The notes beneath the pieces were generated by a model that was given only the letters and a program-made list of their open reading frames with translations, ran no database searches and was not told the DNA's origin. Below, piece by piece: positions 34,601 through 41,107 of a stretch of DNA of 64,000 nucleotides. Numbering within the stretch: the first letter of the stretch is position 1; every line of letters begins with the position of its first letter. The position numbers were made by a program, and so were the translations under genes. Origin of the DNA: Thermoplasmata archaeon (lineage in GTDB: Archaea; Thermoplasmatota; Thermoplasmata; Thermoplasmatales; Thermoplasmataceae). The stretch lies in NCBI GenBank assembly GCA_021810045.1, contig JAJZJR010000001.1, positions 248,001-312,000 of the forward strand. Direction: 5' to 3'.

Positions 34601-36174
34601 ATGGCTAGCGGGACATTTAGCCAATAATACGTAGATGTGGCAGTATTGGATTGGTTAGAGAAGATATAGCTCGGAATGATTGCACCCGAAGTCGTAAACC
34701 ATTCGACATTTTGCAGATTACTTGCCTCGTAAGATGAATAGCTGCTTGAATCGAATACCACAAGTTGTTCAAATGGGTTTGTCGTGGTGTACGAGTAAGA
34801 ATTTGTTAGAGTCACGGGAGCATAATCTGTGATTCCGCTCGGTATCGTCTGGGGTGCGTTGGCAGGTGTTCCTCCTGCCGCATTTCCGCTTAGGCCGACT
34901 GCACTTCCGTAATCAGTTGTTGTCGGATTGGCATTTGCACTTGCTGTTACCGCTGTCCCAACAGACTCTGAAAGAATGTAGCTTGCCGTCCCCCCTCCTT
35001 GATCAGTGACCGCTACCTTGACCGAATATGTCCCCGAAGAGCTGAAAGAAGTTGAATATGTGTTGCTCGAACCGCTTTGTTCCTGCGTGGAACCAATGTA
35101 AAAGGCATAACTGTAAGATCCGTATCCTCCGCTTGCTGAAGCTGTGAAAGTTATCTGCGTTCCAGGCGTGGTTGGATTTGCAGATGACGTTAGACTGACC
35201 GTTGGGGCACTGTAAATATAAAGAGTCAGGGTATTCGACGATGAGAAAGAGTCTCCTGCACTGTCCTTGGCAGAGAAGCTGATAGAAGCACCGGTCGTGT
35301 CTGCTGAAGAGAAAGAGTAAGATGGATTCTGTGCAGTAGAAAACTGATTTCCATTCTCTGTCCAGCTGTAGGATCCGTATGAGCCAGTACCCCCGGAGAG
35401 ACTTGCCGTGAAGGAAACCGGGACCCCTACGTCAACGTAAGTCCTGTTTTCAGAAATGGAAGCGGAAGGAGTTGGATCCACCGTCATGGTAAATGAACCA
35501 CTTTTTGATACCCCGTTGCTATCAGTTCCCGTGACAGAAACGGTGTATGTCCCGCCTGCACTGTAAGAATGCGTTGGGTTTTCAGCGGTTGAAGTGCCGC
35601 CATCGCCAAAATTCCAGCTGAAGGTGTCCCCAACTCCTCCTGTTGGGTTTGCATAGAATTGGATAGTCTGGCCCGCATCGCCTGGATTCGGAGAAGCAGA
35701 TGGAGAAACTGATGTTATGTCCGTGGTCCAGGTCACTGTGTTGGAAGTGATGGAACCTCCATCGCCATCACTGTCTCCGTCATTGAGCGTGAAGGTGACG
35801 TGAATCGAGGTAGAACTACTAGGCGCAACTGTATAGGAAGTAGCGTAACCCGAAGCACCATTTGAGGCGGAATAATGGATGTCTGAAGTTGTTTCGTCGT
35901 CTGCAGACAAGGAAACTGACCATGTTTCGGAAGTTCCAACATAGACTGTCCCCCCGGGGTTGCTCGACCAGTAGATATAATCTCCATCGCCTCCAGGTCC
36001 AGTTACCCCGGCGGTCTTGACGATAGGTGATGGAGCGAAGGCACCCGTGGTATGCTGGGCCTGATAGGTCATGAGACCCACAATAGCCCCAGAAAACATC
36101 ATAGAAACAGCAATGAACACGAAGAGAAGCTTGCTCTTCTTCACTTCGAGTGTCCTTTTAATAGGGGATCTCAT
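28639..36174 (-). CDS. Giant PKD-repeat surface protein (2511 aa)
   Basis: N-terminal signal anchor (LLFVFIAVSMMFSGAIVGLM), a beta-rich head, PKD domains (FSWNFGDGGTSTAENPTHSY near residue 185 is the classic form), a DUF2341-type module and a LamG/concanavalin-like module (residues about 440-755), then roughly twenty tandem PKD-like repeats of 85-90 residues, many starting NPTDVGNSVTF. Near the C-terminus is a single membrane helix (FLIFVFVVIVAVGLLIMIAL) and a Gly-rich cytoplasmic tail (GGPGGFGGGGLP). It would form a long fibre or stalk on the outside, for adhesion or host recognition. It is coupled to a 30-codon leader frame upstream and to two small genes downstream. Confidence 0.85.
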   Translation of the reverse strand: MRSPIKRTLEVKKSKLLFVFIAVSMMFSGAIVGLMTYQAQHTTGAFAPSPIVKTAGVTGPGGDGDYIYWSSNPGGTVYVGTSETWSVSLSADDETTSDIHYSASNGASGYATSYTVAPSSSTSIHVTFTLNDGDSDGDGGSITSNTVTWTTDITSVSPSASPNPGDAGQTIQFYANPTGGVGDTFSWNFGDGGTSTAENPTHSYSAGGTYTVSVTGTDSNGVSKSGSFTMTVDPTPSASISENRTYVDVGVPVSFTASLSGGTGSYGSYSWTENGNQFSTAQNPSYSFSSADTTGASISFSAKDSAGDSFSSSNTLTLYIYSAPTVSLTSSANPTTPGTQITFTASASGGYGSYSYAFYIGSTQEQSGSSNTYSTSFSSSGTYSVKVAVTDQGGGTASYILSESVGTAVTASANANPTTTDYGSAVGLSGNAAGGTPANAPQTIPSGITDYAPVTLTNSYSYTTTNPFEQLVVFDSSSYSSYEASNLQNVEWFTTSGAIIPSYIFSNQSNTATSTYYWLNVPLAISSGGSATVYAGFASTSTDFLSTTGNEQAGTNLPSNPSSTIGYNYNGLSGNLVNGTYSNTGAALLDLNGSSSDREYVNYPSVTVSGSSTYYSGYFYPTTSGSDSSQYSRMIATSAADKSYMETALQGGNLYVNAAGSWKNTGYAMPNGELYHVVVYSTSSSFTVYVNGASVYTDSSITATTGNLQIGDTSVYGNSGNQFFGYVFDVQVSTSSLVSAQLGVSVGSVEPSTITYSYAWSASDPAANGGSFSSTTVQNPTYTIASSSSTSPETYTFSLTVTDNLGASSQPATTQVTVNPDPQVTVSASTTTADVGYQIYFTSSPSYGTSPYSFSWTYNGNQLSTSQDFYHAFNSAGSKTLTMTLTDGVGKTASASVTVTINPDPMVSINSSQDPTDVGNSVTFSPNYQYGTGSVSYVWTINGGSETTSTTDSTSFQSAGTYEIKVVATDSDSITATAYFNETVNSDPSITLNSSQNPTDVGNTVTFSSSESGGTAPFNYTWELNGVKAGYNSTYSTSFGSSGSQLVFLTITDSLGNTQTQSFTETVNADPSVTITSSQNPTDVGNSVTFTANPSGGSGSYSYQWYIGGTLVSGATSSSFQHTFSSTGTFNVSVQVTDGTGNQANSSLSEIVNADPTVSITSSQDPTDVGNQITFTAGVSGGTGTDSYAWTINGANQATTLNTLTTSFGSQGTYVVNVTATDANGNSAKASFNETIAADPTVSIYAVNSPTDANLRSEFEALASNGVGPFNYTWTMDGHTLYGKDVNYTFQSSGTYQIGLMIVDNVSQTASASYTETVNPSPSVRINSEYGNTVDVNVNDSLSASVNGGVPGYNYTWYVGGKAVNYSSSFGYAFSSTGTYTVEVQIVDKYGETNSSSLTINVEPRVGVNIYGPSSTDVNTQTVYEANATLSPGDKVVNTTWYLSGQKITTGLVDSGLFLELTVPDTGTYNLSVYVTDSGGSTNSTYLIITVNPLPTVTIIPSYVTLDTGISDQLASSESGGASPLSYRWSVDSNVVGTSPTLDYTFSSPGIFEVVLTVKDAAGNTASAYENITVESNLIVSISTSNGSIDSGVPDTLSASTTGGVGPFNYTWYVGPTVIGYGQSITYPFPSSDIGSALVTVQARDSDGIYGKGTYSVDVLAPPQAKMIASEITADLNSTVSFYGSVSGGVAPYNYTWAINGTTISYGSYFQYSFLASGQYNVSFTVVDSFGLSSTTYRVITVNPSLSDFIDPAYTTIDPSFTDILSSDVTGGTSPYQFTWYIGDTAVSSASTLNFSESSPGIYSVTLKMSDLYGKDASYTVTITVAEPLSVSPTPAYPTVDTNVSDPISASVSGGTGPYTYSWNIEGQVVSSSQSFQHSFTTPGKYNVTVTVTDSLGESQTQTFTITVRGNPTVEIVSASNKTDVGVATTFKASINGGTGPYTYEWIINGHSYNSSSEAYTFSNTGNYTIQLTVVDAFGKDSATSLVVEVFTAPKVSVTFLNTAEVSQPFNVKATVSGGLAPYKYQWFFPNEQISGANASYIFSTAGKQSFSIEVSDSSGFEKVYNYTVEVQLYVEVAANESSGFGPLAVQFYSSVIGGSSYSYNWTFGNGNSSILPYPTQTFQVGNYSVELTATSQSGATGSANISITSLPQPVQLEYSPTANVTTVTSVNFKAKPNWDAGSTYGMSWLFPNGQTMDGLSVNYTFPTYNPTNTVKGTFNYGTHTITEDLTVDMVPNPITLKWNVPNILETGRIVNVSAVASSTDAAQYTYQWSIGGQIFYGADQVLLFNNPGNYTVSVTATSSLGNSKTLTETLQVENAGTSSSIVVEVTQVHSGPITTYEVHVVSPYHIVEVNAYLENQYFNLTHTNNTNGAWYNLTLNQGQYDVGTYAINLIAYASNGQSNSIPVNFTVSSQYGVHQATIYTYFGGFTNFLIFVFVVIVAVGLLIMIALWHKSRNTEYVNLGGNVEVRGIKTPKFRRMRKLKEESEMKSDLGLGNRGGPGGFGGGGLP

Positions 36175-36263
36175 CGCTGGCCTCCTGTAATTCTCTTTAA
36201 AATTGTCTGGACTTGAATGACATGATTACTCCTACCGATTGACTGCAGATATGGCATTGCCAC
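36171..36263 (-). CDS. Leader peptide (30 aa) coupled to the giant PKD gene
   Basis: Directly after promoter-module copy 2 and its GGAGTGAAAGCCA binding site, a GTG opens a 30-codon frame (MAMPYLQSIGRSNHVIQVQT...) ending CGATGA, whose TGA overlaps the ATG of the 2511-aa gene. In the other module copies this position holds the start of MAN... proteins. The frame may be a degenerate relict that now couples translation; GGAGG also precedes the PKD start itself. Confidence 0.45.
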   Translation of the reverse strand: MAMPYLQSIGRSNHVIQVQTILKRITGGQR

Positions 36264-36264
36264 T

Positions 36265-36338
36265 GGCTTTCACTCCAACTTAACAATAAGATCGTAAAGT
36301 TATAAACATTCTCAAAAAAGTTGAAAATTAAGGCTTAC
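36265..36338 (-). promoter_or_regulatory. Repeated promoter/leader module, copy 2
   Basis: TATA box GTTTATAACTTT, then ACGATCTTATTGTTAAG, then TTGGAGTGAAAGCC. Similarity to copy 3 continues upstream of the TATA box (AACTTTTTTGAGAAT and TAAGCCTTAATTTTC), covering about 74 nt. It drives the leader frame and the giant PKD gene and starts at the 3' end of the 116-aa gene. Confidence 0.75.
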
Positions 36339-36685
36339 GGAATGAATTTGATGATCACTTTCACCGTGGTGATAATGCCCAGGAACAGGCCAATCAAGAC
36401 CAGGATTCCAAGAACTGCACCGAACAGGCCAAGGGAACTCACCGCAATCACTCCGATTTGAATGACTGAATTGTATGCAACAGCTATGGCATTAAATACA
36501 GTGCCTAAAACCGTAAGGAATGCTGCAACTGCATCCTTGACGAAGCCTTCAACGGTCGAGAGAGCAGCATTACCAAGCCAATTTGTTAAATTACCAACAG
36601 TGTCATTATAAATAGTGCTTGGGCCCACCCAGAAGGTTGCTACGATTGAAGACCAGAATGCTGAAACAATAGACCAGCCTGACAA
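36335..36685 (-). CDS. Membrane protein of the small-membrane-protein cluster (116 aa)
   Basis: Three hydrophobic segments: an N-terminal one (SIVSAFWSSIVATFWVG), a central amphipathic helix (VEGFVKDAVAAFLTVLGTVF) and a C-terminal pair (IAVSSLGLFGAVLGILVLIG and LGIITTVKVII). TTG start with GGAGTG 9 nt upstream. A truncated second copy of its C-terminal 80 residues exists at 48823-49068, so it belongs to the duplicated part of the element. Likely forms an oligomeric membrane component, e.g. a viral membrane or channel protein. Confidence 0.65.
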   Translation of the reverse strand: MSGWSIVSAFWSSIVATFWVGPSTIYNDTVGNLTNWLGNAALSTVEGFVKDAVAAFLTVLGTVFNAIAVAYNSVIQIGVIAVSSLGLFGAVLGILVLIGLFLGIITTVKVIIKFIP

Positions 36686-36691
36686 AAGGCA

Positions 36692-36949
36692 TCACTCCAG
36701 GAAGCTGTTGATCGTAGTCGTGATCAATAGCATCACGTAGACTGCCATCACCAGTATCCCTATGGTGAGGACCAGGAAAATAGGCATCAGCATCCCAAAA
36801 GAAAGCAGTCCATGCGCATAAGAAATCAGAACCTGCTGTATTGCATTTCCTGTATCAGAGAATATGGTGTCGGCAAATGAACCGTAAATAGCTAAAACTG
36901 AACCAAAAAAGTAAAGAAAAATTTGGGAAATGAAGGTTAAGGTATCCAA
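36692..36949 (-). CDS. Small two-span membrane protein (85 aa)
   Basis: Hydrophobic segments FISQIFLYFFGSVLAIYGSF and GMLMPIFLVLTIGILVMAVY surround a short polar loop. TTG start directly after the stop of the 152-aa gene. Same operon as its neighbours; no family recognised. Confidence 0.65.
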   Translation of the reverse strand: MDTLTFISQIFLYFFGSVLAIYGSFADTIFSDTGNAIQQVLISYAHGLLSFGMLMPIFLVLTIGILVMAVYVMLLITTTINSFLE

Positions 36950-37408
36950 TCAGACATCCTCTACTTCTTCCGCCACGTCCTTTTCACCTGCATAGAGAGC
37001 CATGAACATCTGGAGCACGAAGAATGTCATTGCCAGGATCGCTACCATAACCAGAGGGGCAAAAATGCCTGTCTGGGATACTACGGCGAATCCCCAGCCC
37101 TGAAATACTTCAGTGAACGACGTTCCGATCCCGTTCAGGATATCTGAAATCAGGCCTTCGATGCCCTTCAGGATCGAGTTGGCGAACCCGATGGCCATCT
37201 GGTAAAGACTCTGCCAGATACTGGAACCGTTTATTCCTGTGGAGTTGGAATTGGTAGACGATGCCTGCACTATCACTGCAAGGTGGACCTCCACCATCTG
37301 AGGTGCGGTTCCCTGTGAGTGCACACCTGCAGTGCCCATTCCTGCAACCCCGAAGGTTACAAGGACGAGCAGAGCAATTGGGATAAGCGCAATCGCCAAC
37401 CTTTTCAA
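36950..37408 (-). CDS. Exported membrane-anchored protein (152 aa)
   Basis: A signal peptide (LAIALIPIALLVLVTFGVAG), a Ser/Thr/Asn-rich outer region (ASSTNSNSTGINGSS), an amphipathic helix (SILKGIEGLISDILNGIG) and a C-terminal membrane helix (FAPLVMVAILAMTFFVLQMF) with acidic cytoplasmic end. TTG 37408 was chosen because GGGAG lies about 10 nt upstream and the preceding gene ends 6 nt before it; longer frames would run into that gene. Confidence 0.6.
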   Translation of the reverse strand: MKRLAIALIPIALLVLVTFGVAGMGTAGVHSQGTAPQMVEVHLAVIVQASSTNSNSTGINGSSIWQSLYQMAIGFANSILKGIEGLISDILNGIGTSFTEVFQGWGFAVVSQTGIFAPLVMVAILAMTFFVLQMFMALYAGEKDVAEEVEDV

Positions 37409-37413
37409 GACCT

Positions 37414-37881
37414 TCAGCTCCCTGCTGCCTTCTTGGAAGAGACAATGTACGTCGAGTTGTGATTCCACACTGCTGAAATCAACAGGACAAAGAACAGTAC
37501 CAGCACCGTCACCAGGAAGAACATGGCAAGGTAATTGCCGTGTGCGACCGGTACAAGCACGTACTGTCCAAAGTAGAATTCCTGACCAAGGAAGCCCCCG
37601 AGGAAGCCGCCTATGATCAGGGCTGTAAAGAACCTTATCACGAGTGACAAGAATCCTGCTCCAGGCGGGGTGTACATCTCAATGACTGCCCAGAAGAAGG
37701 CAAACACGAGAAGCCCGAACCCCATGGAGCCCTGTGAGACAACGTAAGCGTGGTTCAGGAACTCGATTTGAGGTGGAAGCAGGATTATCCCGACCATTCC
37801 GAGACCGATGATGCCTCCGAAGAGAAGGGCAAAAGCATCGAGCCTTCCGTTCCTCAGCTTATATTTCTGAACCTTTGACAT
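37414..37881 (-). CDS. Polytopic membrane protein (155 aa)
   Basis: Four hydrophobic segments (ALLFGGIIGLGMVGIILL, FGLLVFAFFWAVIEMY, LVIRFFTALIIGGFLGGFLG, YLAMFFLVTVLVLFFVLLIS) and short loops. ATG behind AGAGGTCAAGGCA. It looks like a membrane core subunit of the apparatus encoded between 36 and 40 kb. Confidence 0.65.
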   Translation of the reverse strand: MSKVQKYKLRNGRLDAFALLFGGIIGLGMVGIILLPPQIEFLNHAYVVSQGSMGFGLLVFAFFWAVIEMYTPPGAGFLSLVIRFFTALIIGGFLGGFLGQEFYFGQYVLVPVAHGNYLAMFFLVTVLVLFFVLLISAVWNHNSTYIVSSKKAAGS

Positions 37882-37892
37882 TGCCTTGACCT

Positions 37893-38099
37893 CTATTTCT
37901 TTCTCTTCTTTGCTGACCAGGTGAAACCTTTCTTGCCTTTCGCCTTCTTTCCGTTGGCGCTGTCAACCTGCCTGTCGTGGGTTGTGATGTCGTACTTGTC
38001 GGGCCTCTCCTTCTTTCCGTCGTGGACCTCGATCCAGTACTCATCCATGCCCTTGGACATGTTTTTCCTGCCTGCGGCTCCTACTGAAAATTTCTTCAT
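37893..38099 (-). CDS. Small basic protein (68 aa)
   Basis: Starts at ATG 38099, eight nt after AGGTGAT, a perfect match to the 16S anti-Shine-Dalgarno; a GTG nine nt upstream is less likely. Sequence is Lys-rich (SANGKKAKGKKGFTW then KKRKK) with one DEYWIEVHDG segment. The next gene upstream (70 aa) has a similar NGKxAKGxTW motif, so the two may be diverged duplicates. Confidence 0.6.
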   Translation of the reverse strand: MKKFSVGAAGRKNMSKGMDEYWIEVHDGKKERPDKYDITTHDRQVDSANGKKAKGKKGFTWSAKKRKK

Positions 38100-38108
38100 C
38101 CAGATCAC

Positions 38109-38321
38109 CTACTTCTTGTGCAGGACGATTCTTGTGCCGTCCGCAGCAATTACTTCCCTGGATTCTCCTTTCTTCATCTTCGTCCAGGTACTCCCTTTAG
38201 CCAGCTTTCCATTCTGTGAGTCAATCTCCCTCAGCTTTGATCCCTCCGGGCCGCTGTAGTCGGCCCGAAGCGCCTGGGAAATTGCCTCGTCAGTCGCTTT
38301 TGAGAATTTGTGATATCCCAT
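38109..38321 (-). CDS. Small basic protein (70 aa), possible paralogue of its neighbour
   Basis: Preceded by TTAGGAGTGAAATAAGT, a strong element-type site. Begins MGYHKFSKATDEAISQALRA and contains SQNGKLAKGSTWTKMKKG, like SANGKKAKGKKGFTW in the next gene, then VIAADGTRIVLHKK. Soluble; possibly nucleic-acid binding. Confidence 0.6.
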   Translation of the reverse strand: MGYHKFSKATDEAISQALRADYSGPEGSKLREIDSQNGKLAKGSTWTKMKKGESREVIAADGTRIVLHKK

Positions 38322-38349
38322 ACTTATTTCACTCCTAACTTTCTATTCC

Positions 38350-39153
38350 TTACTTGCTCGATCTCTTCTTCCGGCTCTCCGGAAATGCTTCCTGCTTCAC
38401 CTTTGAGACGGTGAGCCTGAAGAAAGGCAGAATCATGACTGTTAGGGCCAACAGTCCAATTCCGCCTCCAACGTACCCTACGTCCTCACCAATCTGGTAG
38501 AGATCAGAGGACGAGGATGCTCCGTACACATAGTTGTGCACCGTGAATGCAGTCGCCGGTGCCTGGCTGAAATTCAGAACAACAAAGATGTTGCTGCTCT
38601 GGTTTCCCGTCAGCATCATTGCCTGTACATCCATGGTGGCAGTGAACCCTGCTGTGCTGTTCCCGGTTATGTTCCCCTGCACCATGGCGGTGAGGTTTAC
38701 ATTGTCGCCTGAAGCGGAACCGTATTCAAGTGTCGCGGAGGACAGGTTTGCAGCTCCCGTAATGTTCTCAACGAACTGAGAAACGCTGTGGGAGTTGAGG
38801 TTTCCGACCGTCAGGTTGGTTTCCAGAACAATCGTGGTTGGGTACACTGTCTTGGAAGTCGTGGTGTTGTTCACCCCTGCAACTGTCACTGTATATGACG
38901 GGGTCACAGTGGTCGTCCCGTTCACCGATGCAAGCACCAGTGGGTGGTACGAACCGTTGCCCTGGCCATATGCAAAGTCAACTGCAGACTGGTTGGTCAA
39001 CACCAGGTGGCTGGCATTTCCGGAGAGAAAGGTCATCCCAGAGACTGATGCAGGAACTACACCAACCGCTACAATGACCGCGAGAAGAGCAACGTAAGCA
39101 ATCCGTCTTGCTCTCGGATCTATTCTTGTCTTAGGTCCTTTCGCTTTTGCCAT
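38350..39153 (-). CDS. Secreted Thr/Asn-rich membrane-anchored protein (267 aa)
   Basis: From ATG 39153 behind GGAGGAAAGCCTTA. Basic N-terminus, signal anchor (YVALLAVIVAVGVVPASVSG), a Thr/Ser/Asn-rich outer domain with many N-glycosylation sequons (NGT, NTT, NIT, NLS), a C-terminal membrane helix (GGGIGLLALTVMILPFF) and a basic tail (SRKKRSSK). Probably a glycosylated surface component. Confidence 0.65.
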   Translation of the reverse strand: MAKAKGPKTRIDPRARRIAYVALLAVIVAVGVVPASVSGMTFLSGNASHLVLTNQSAVDFAYGQGNGSYHPLVLASVNGTTTVTPSYTVTVAGVNNTTTSKTVYPTTIVLETNLTVGNLNSHSVSQFVENITGAANLSSATLEYGSASGDNVNLTAMVQGNITGNSTAGFTATMDVQAMMLTGNQSSNIFVVLNFSQAPATAFTVHNYVYGASSSSDLYQIGEDVGYVGGGIGLLALTVMILPFFRLTVSKVKQEAFPESRKKRSSK

Positions 39154-39226
39154 TAAGGCTTTCCTCCAGTACAAAGAATGAAGTGGTTTGCTGATATAGT
39201 TGCTTATTGAATTTTAAGGGGAAAAA

Positions 39227-39490
39227 TTAACTGGAGATATCGGAATCTCCCTTGTCCCGTGAAAAAAACGAATAAAACCTGGTGAGCCCTTTTCCTCTCC
39301 GGGATCTCTTCCTGACTACAAGAAAACCTTCAAGGTAAAGCATTTCAAGGATTGCTGAGACCTTGTTCGTGCTCACTTCAAGGTCATACATATCCAGAAG
39401 CAGCTTCTTGATTTCTGCTGCGGAAACGTACTTTTGCGTTTCCCACAACAGCTCTGCAATCCTCTCGATGATTTCCTCATCAAAAGTCAT
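39227..39490 (-). CDS. Winged-helix DNA-binding protein (87 aa)
   Basis: A compact wHTH: FDEEIIERIAELLWETQKYV, then SAAEIKKLLLDMYDLEVSTN (recognition helix region), then LEMLYLEGFLVVRKRSRRGK with a basic wing. Likely regulates one of the membrane-protein operons; it is the last gene of the 40.5-39.2 kb operon. Confidence 0.7.
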   Translation of the reverse strand: MTFDEEIIERIAELLWETQKYVSAAEIKKLLLDMYDLEVSTNKVSAILEMLYLEGFLVVRKRSRRGKGLTRFYSFFSRDKGDSDISS

Positions 39491-39761
39491 TTCTTCGTGC
39501 AGACTCCCGGGATTTCCTGTTTTTCTCTGCGTAGAATTCCTTGGTTTTCTTCATCTGCGTCCTGAAGTTGAGCCTGTAATAGATCAGATACACGAAAAAA
39601 ACACCAAGGGTAACTGGAATCAGGTGCCAGGGAACTTCTACAGCCCAGAGGTAAAGGTGATAACCCGTAAAAAGGCCGACCCAGAAAATCATGACACTTA
39701 TGAGGCCAAGAAGAACTGCAATCCTGTTGGAAAATTCCCTTTCACTCTTGTTAAGCTTCAT
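39480..39761 (-). CDS. Two-span membrane protein (93 aa)
   Basis: Segments IAVLLGLISVMIFWVGLFTG and HLIPVTLGVFFVYLIYYRL, then a charged cytoplasmic tail. The ATG overlaps the stop of the upstream gene (ATGA). No family recognised. Confidence 0.65.
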   Translation of the reverse strand: MKLNKSEREFSNRIAVLLGLISVMIFWVGLFTGYHLYLWAVEVPWHLIPVTLGVFFVYLIYYRLNFRTQMKKTKEFYAEKNRKSRESARRNDF

Positions 39762-40012
39762 ACATTCTCCAGTTCCCTTGTATACCTGTACCTCAGGAAC
39801 CTTGAACCGGTGTCCACTTCCTCTATTCCGTCGATCTTCATGATGAGTGAGCGGATCTTCTTTCCATTGACGAACTTCTTGCTTCTGCCTATGTGGTATT
39901 TCTTCTTGAGCCTGCTCGTAACGTTGAACACTGAAAGCTGTCCGGAGCTGTGCTCGAAGATCTCCCTGATGTCGTTGAGCAATTCTTCCTCTCTGATGAC
40001 AGCTTCACCCAT
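39758..40012 (-). CDS. Small wHTH-like protein (84 aa)
   Basis: Start ATG 40012 is fixed by GGAGGAAAGATCT directly upstream; the longer frame starting at 40036 has no such site. The sequence (REEELLNDIREIFEHSSGQL, VFNVTSRLKKKYHIGRSKKF) fits a winged-helix fold with a basic recognition part. Cotranscribed with small membrane proteins. Confidence 0.6.
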   Translation of the reverse strand: MGEAVIREEELLNDIREIFEHSSGQLSVFNVTSRLKKKYHIGRSKKFVNGKKIRSLIMKIDGIEEVDTGSRFLRYRYTRELENV

Positions 40013-40106
40013 AGATCTTTCCTCCGCCCGCTCCAATGACGAAGAAGACCAGCACGGCGACTATGATAACCGCAATGTCAAAGATAGGTATGTCCCAGAG
40101 GGGCAT
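40005..40106 (-). CDS. 33-aa single-span membrane peptide
   Basis: ATG 40106 overlaps the stop of the preceding gene (ATGA); the product is one hydrophobic helix (FDIAVIIVAVLVFFVIGAGG) with short ends, and its stop overlaps the next gene. Reality is supported by the tight coupling on both sides. Confidence 0.55.
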   Translation of the reverse strand: MPLWDIPIFDIAVIIVAVLVFFVIGAGGGKIYG

Positions 40107-40534
40107 CACACGACCTCGCTGATGTGCTCATAGAGAGGGACGGATTCTAACCTGGCTGCTTTAAGAGCATCATTCCACTTTGCTGTGCATTCCCTTGCAG
40201 CCCTCAGGTACAGAATCGCTGCGAGATAGGCCAACAGGAACGGAACAACTATGACAAACATCTCTCCATTTGCACCCAGATGTGCCGCCGAGGATATGCC
40301 CGCGCCAACAAACACCCAGATCATCCCTGCTATGAAAAGCCATCCTCCCCCTCTGTCAAGCAGCAGCGATCTTCTTCCAAGCTCGCTTCTTAACGCTTTT
40401 AGCTGTTCCGGCAACCTGTCTATGCTTGTACGGAGTTCAGCATTCCGCGTCCTCTCTTTCTCAATCCCTCTCTGGACCCACCCAAGATAAAGTTCCTCAA
40501 ATCGCCTTAAAAGGTTTACTCCATTTCCCTCCAT
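40106..40534 (-). CDS. Coiled-coil membrane protein (142 aa)
   Basis: ATG 40534 follows GGAGTGAAACCG. An N-terminal charged coil (NAELRTSIDRLPEQLKALRS) is followed by two membrane segments (WLFIAGMIWVFVGAGISSAA and MFVIVVPFLLAYLAAILYL). First gene of the 40.5-39.2 kb operon, with ATATAAATC as a TATA candidate about 50 nt upstream. Confidence 0.6.
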   Translation of the reverse strand: MEGNGVNLLRRFEELYLGWVQRGIEKERTRNAELRTSIDRLPEQLKALRSELGRRSLLLDRGGGWLFIAGMIWVFVGAGISSAAHLGANGEMFVIVVPFLLAYLAAILYLRAARECTAKWNDALKAARLESVPLYEHISEVV

Positions 40535-40605
40535 CGGTTTCACTCCTTATCCCCGGAAGAGATTTGCTCTTCCAGGTTTTAATTGATTTATATGGCGTAG
40601 GGTAT

Positions 40606-40955
40606 TTATTTTCTGCTCATCGCGACCAGGAAGAAGCCGAAAATCTTCTTCTCGAAGGTGATGAGGTTATGTCGCATTTTACCCTGCCACAGCTCGTGGT
40701 GTACCCATTTGTGGTCCTGTGCCTTGACCTTCCAGTGTCCGGATACCTGACAGGGAAATCTGGATATCTCGGGACTTCCCTGATGATTTCCCTGACTATG
40801 ACCTTCTGACCTGCTTTCCCAGATTCTGGGCACTCCGGCAGGTGTTCTTCCAGGTTTCCTGCAGGTATGACGGCTCCACACTGTGGGCAGTAGTCATTCC
40901 TCCCTTCGACCTGAATAACCCCTGGTCCCTTTTCTACTTCCAAAACAGTTTCCAT
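40606..40955 (-). pseudogene. Zinc-finger protein gene with an apparent frameshift
   Basis: From ATG 40955 (GGAGTGAAATCA upstream) the first frame encodes METVLEVEKGPGVIQVEGRN and a zinc knuckle (CPQCGAVIPAGNLEEHLPEC), then becomes low-quality after VRYPDTG. The -1 frame continues convincingly from there: HWKVKAQDHKWVHHELWQGK ... KKIFGFFLVAMSRK to a stop at 40606. So there is either a recent one-base indel near 40745, a sequence error, or a shift event; no slippery heptamer is present at the junction. Confidence 0.5.
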
Positions 40956-40960
40956 TGATT

Positions 40961-41107
40961 TCACTCCTTTATTTCTGCCCATTCTGGCGGGCTCGCCTTT
41001 ACTGGCATAAGTCCTACGTTCAGTTCAAGCCTCATATGTTCGGTTGGGTAGTATTCCTCAACTCCTACAATAATGTCATGGAGAAATTCTTCGGTATCGA
41101 ACCCCAT
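40961..41107 (-). CDS. Acidic 48-aa protein
   Basis: ATG 41107 behind GGAGGCATAA, overlapping the end of the C2H2 gene; stop overlaps the GGAGTGAAA site of the next gene. Reads MGFDTEEFLHDIIVGVEEYY..., acidic, with one MRLELNVGLMPVKA beta-like stretch. Function unknown; expression signals are excellent. Confidence 0.6.
   Translation of the reverse strand: MGFDTEEFLHDIIVGVEEYYPTEHMRLELNVGLMPVKASPPEWAEIKE

Noticed and set aside
37859-38044. 61-codon Arg/Thr-rich minus-strand frame
   Set aside because: Overlaps the well-supported 68-aa gene in another frame and lacks a binding site.
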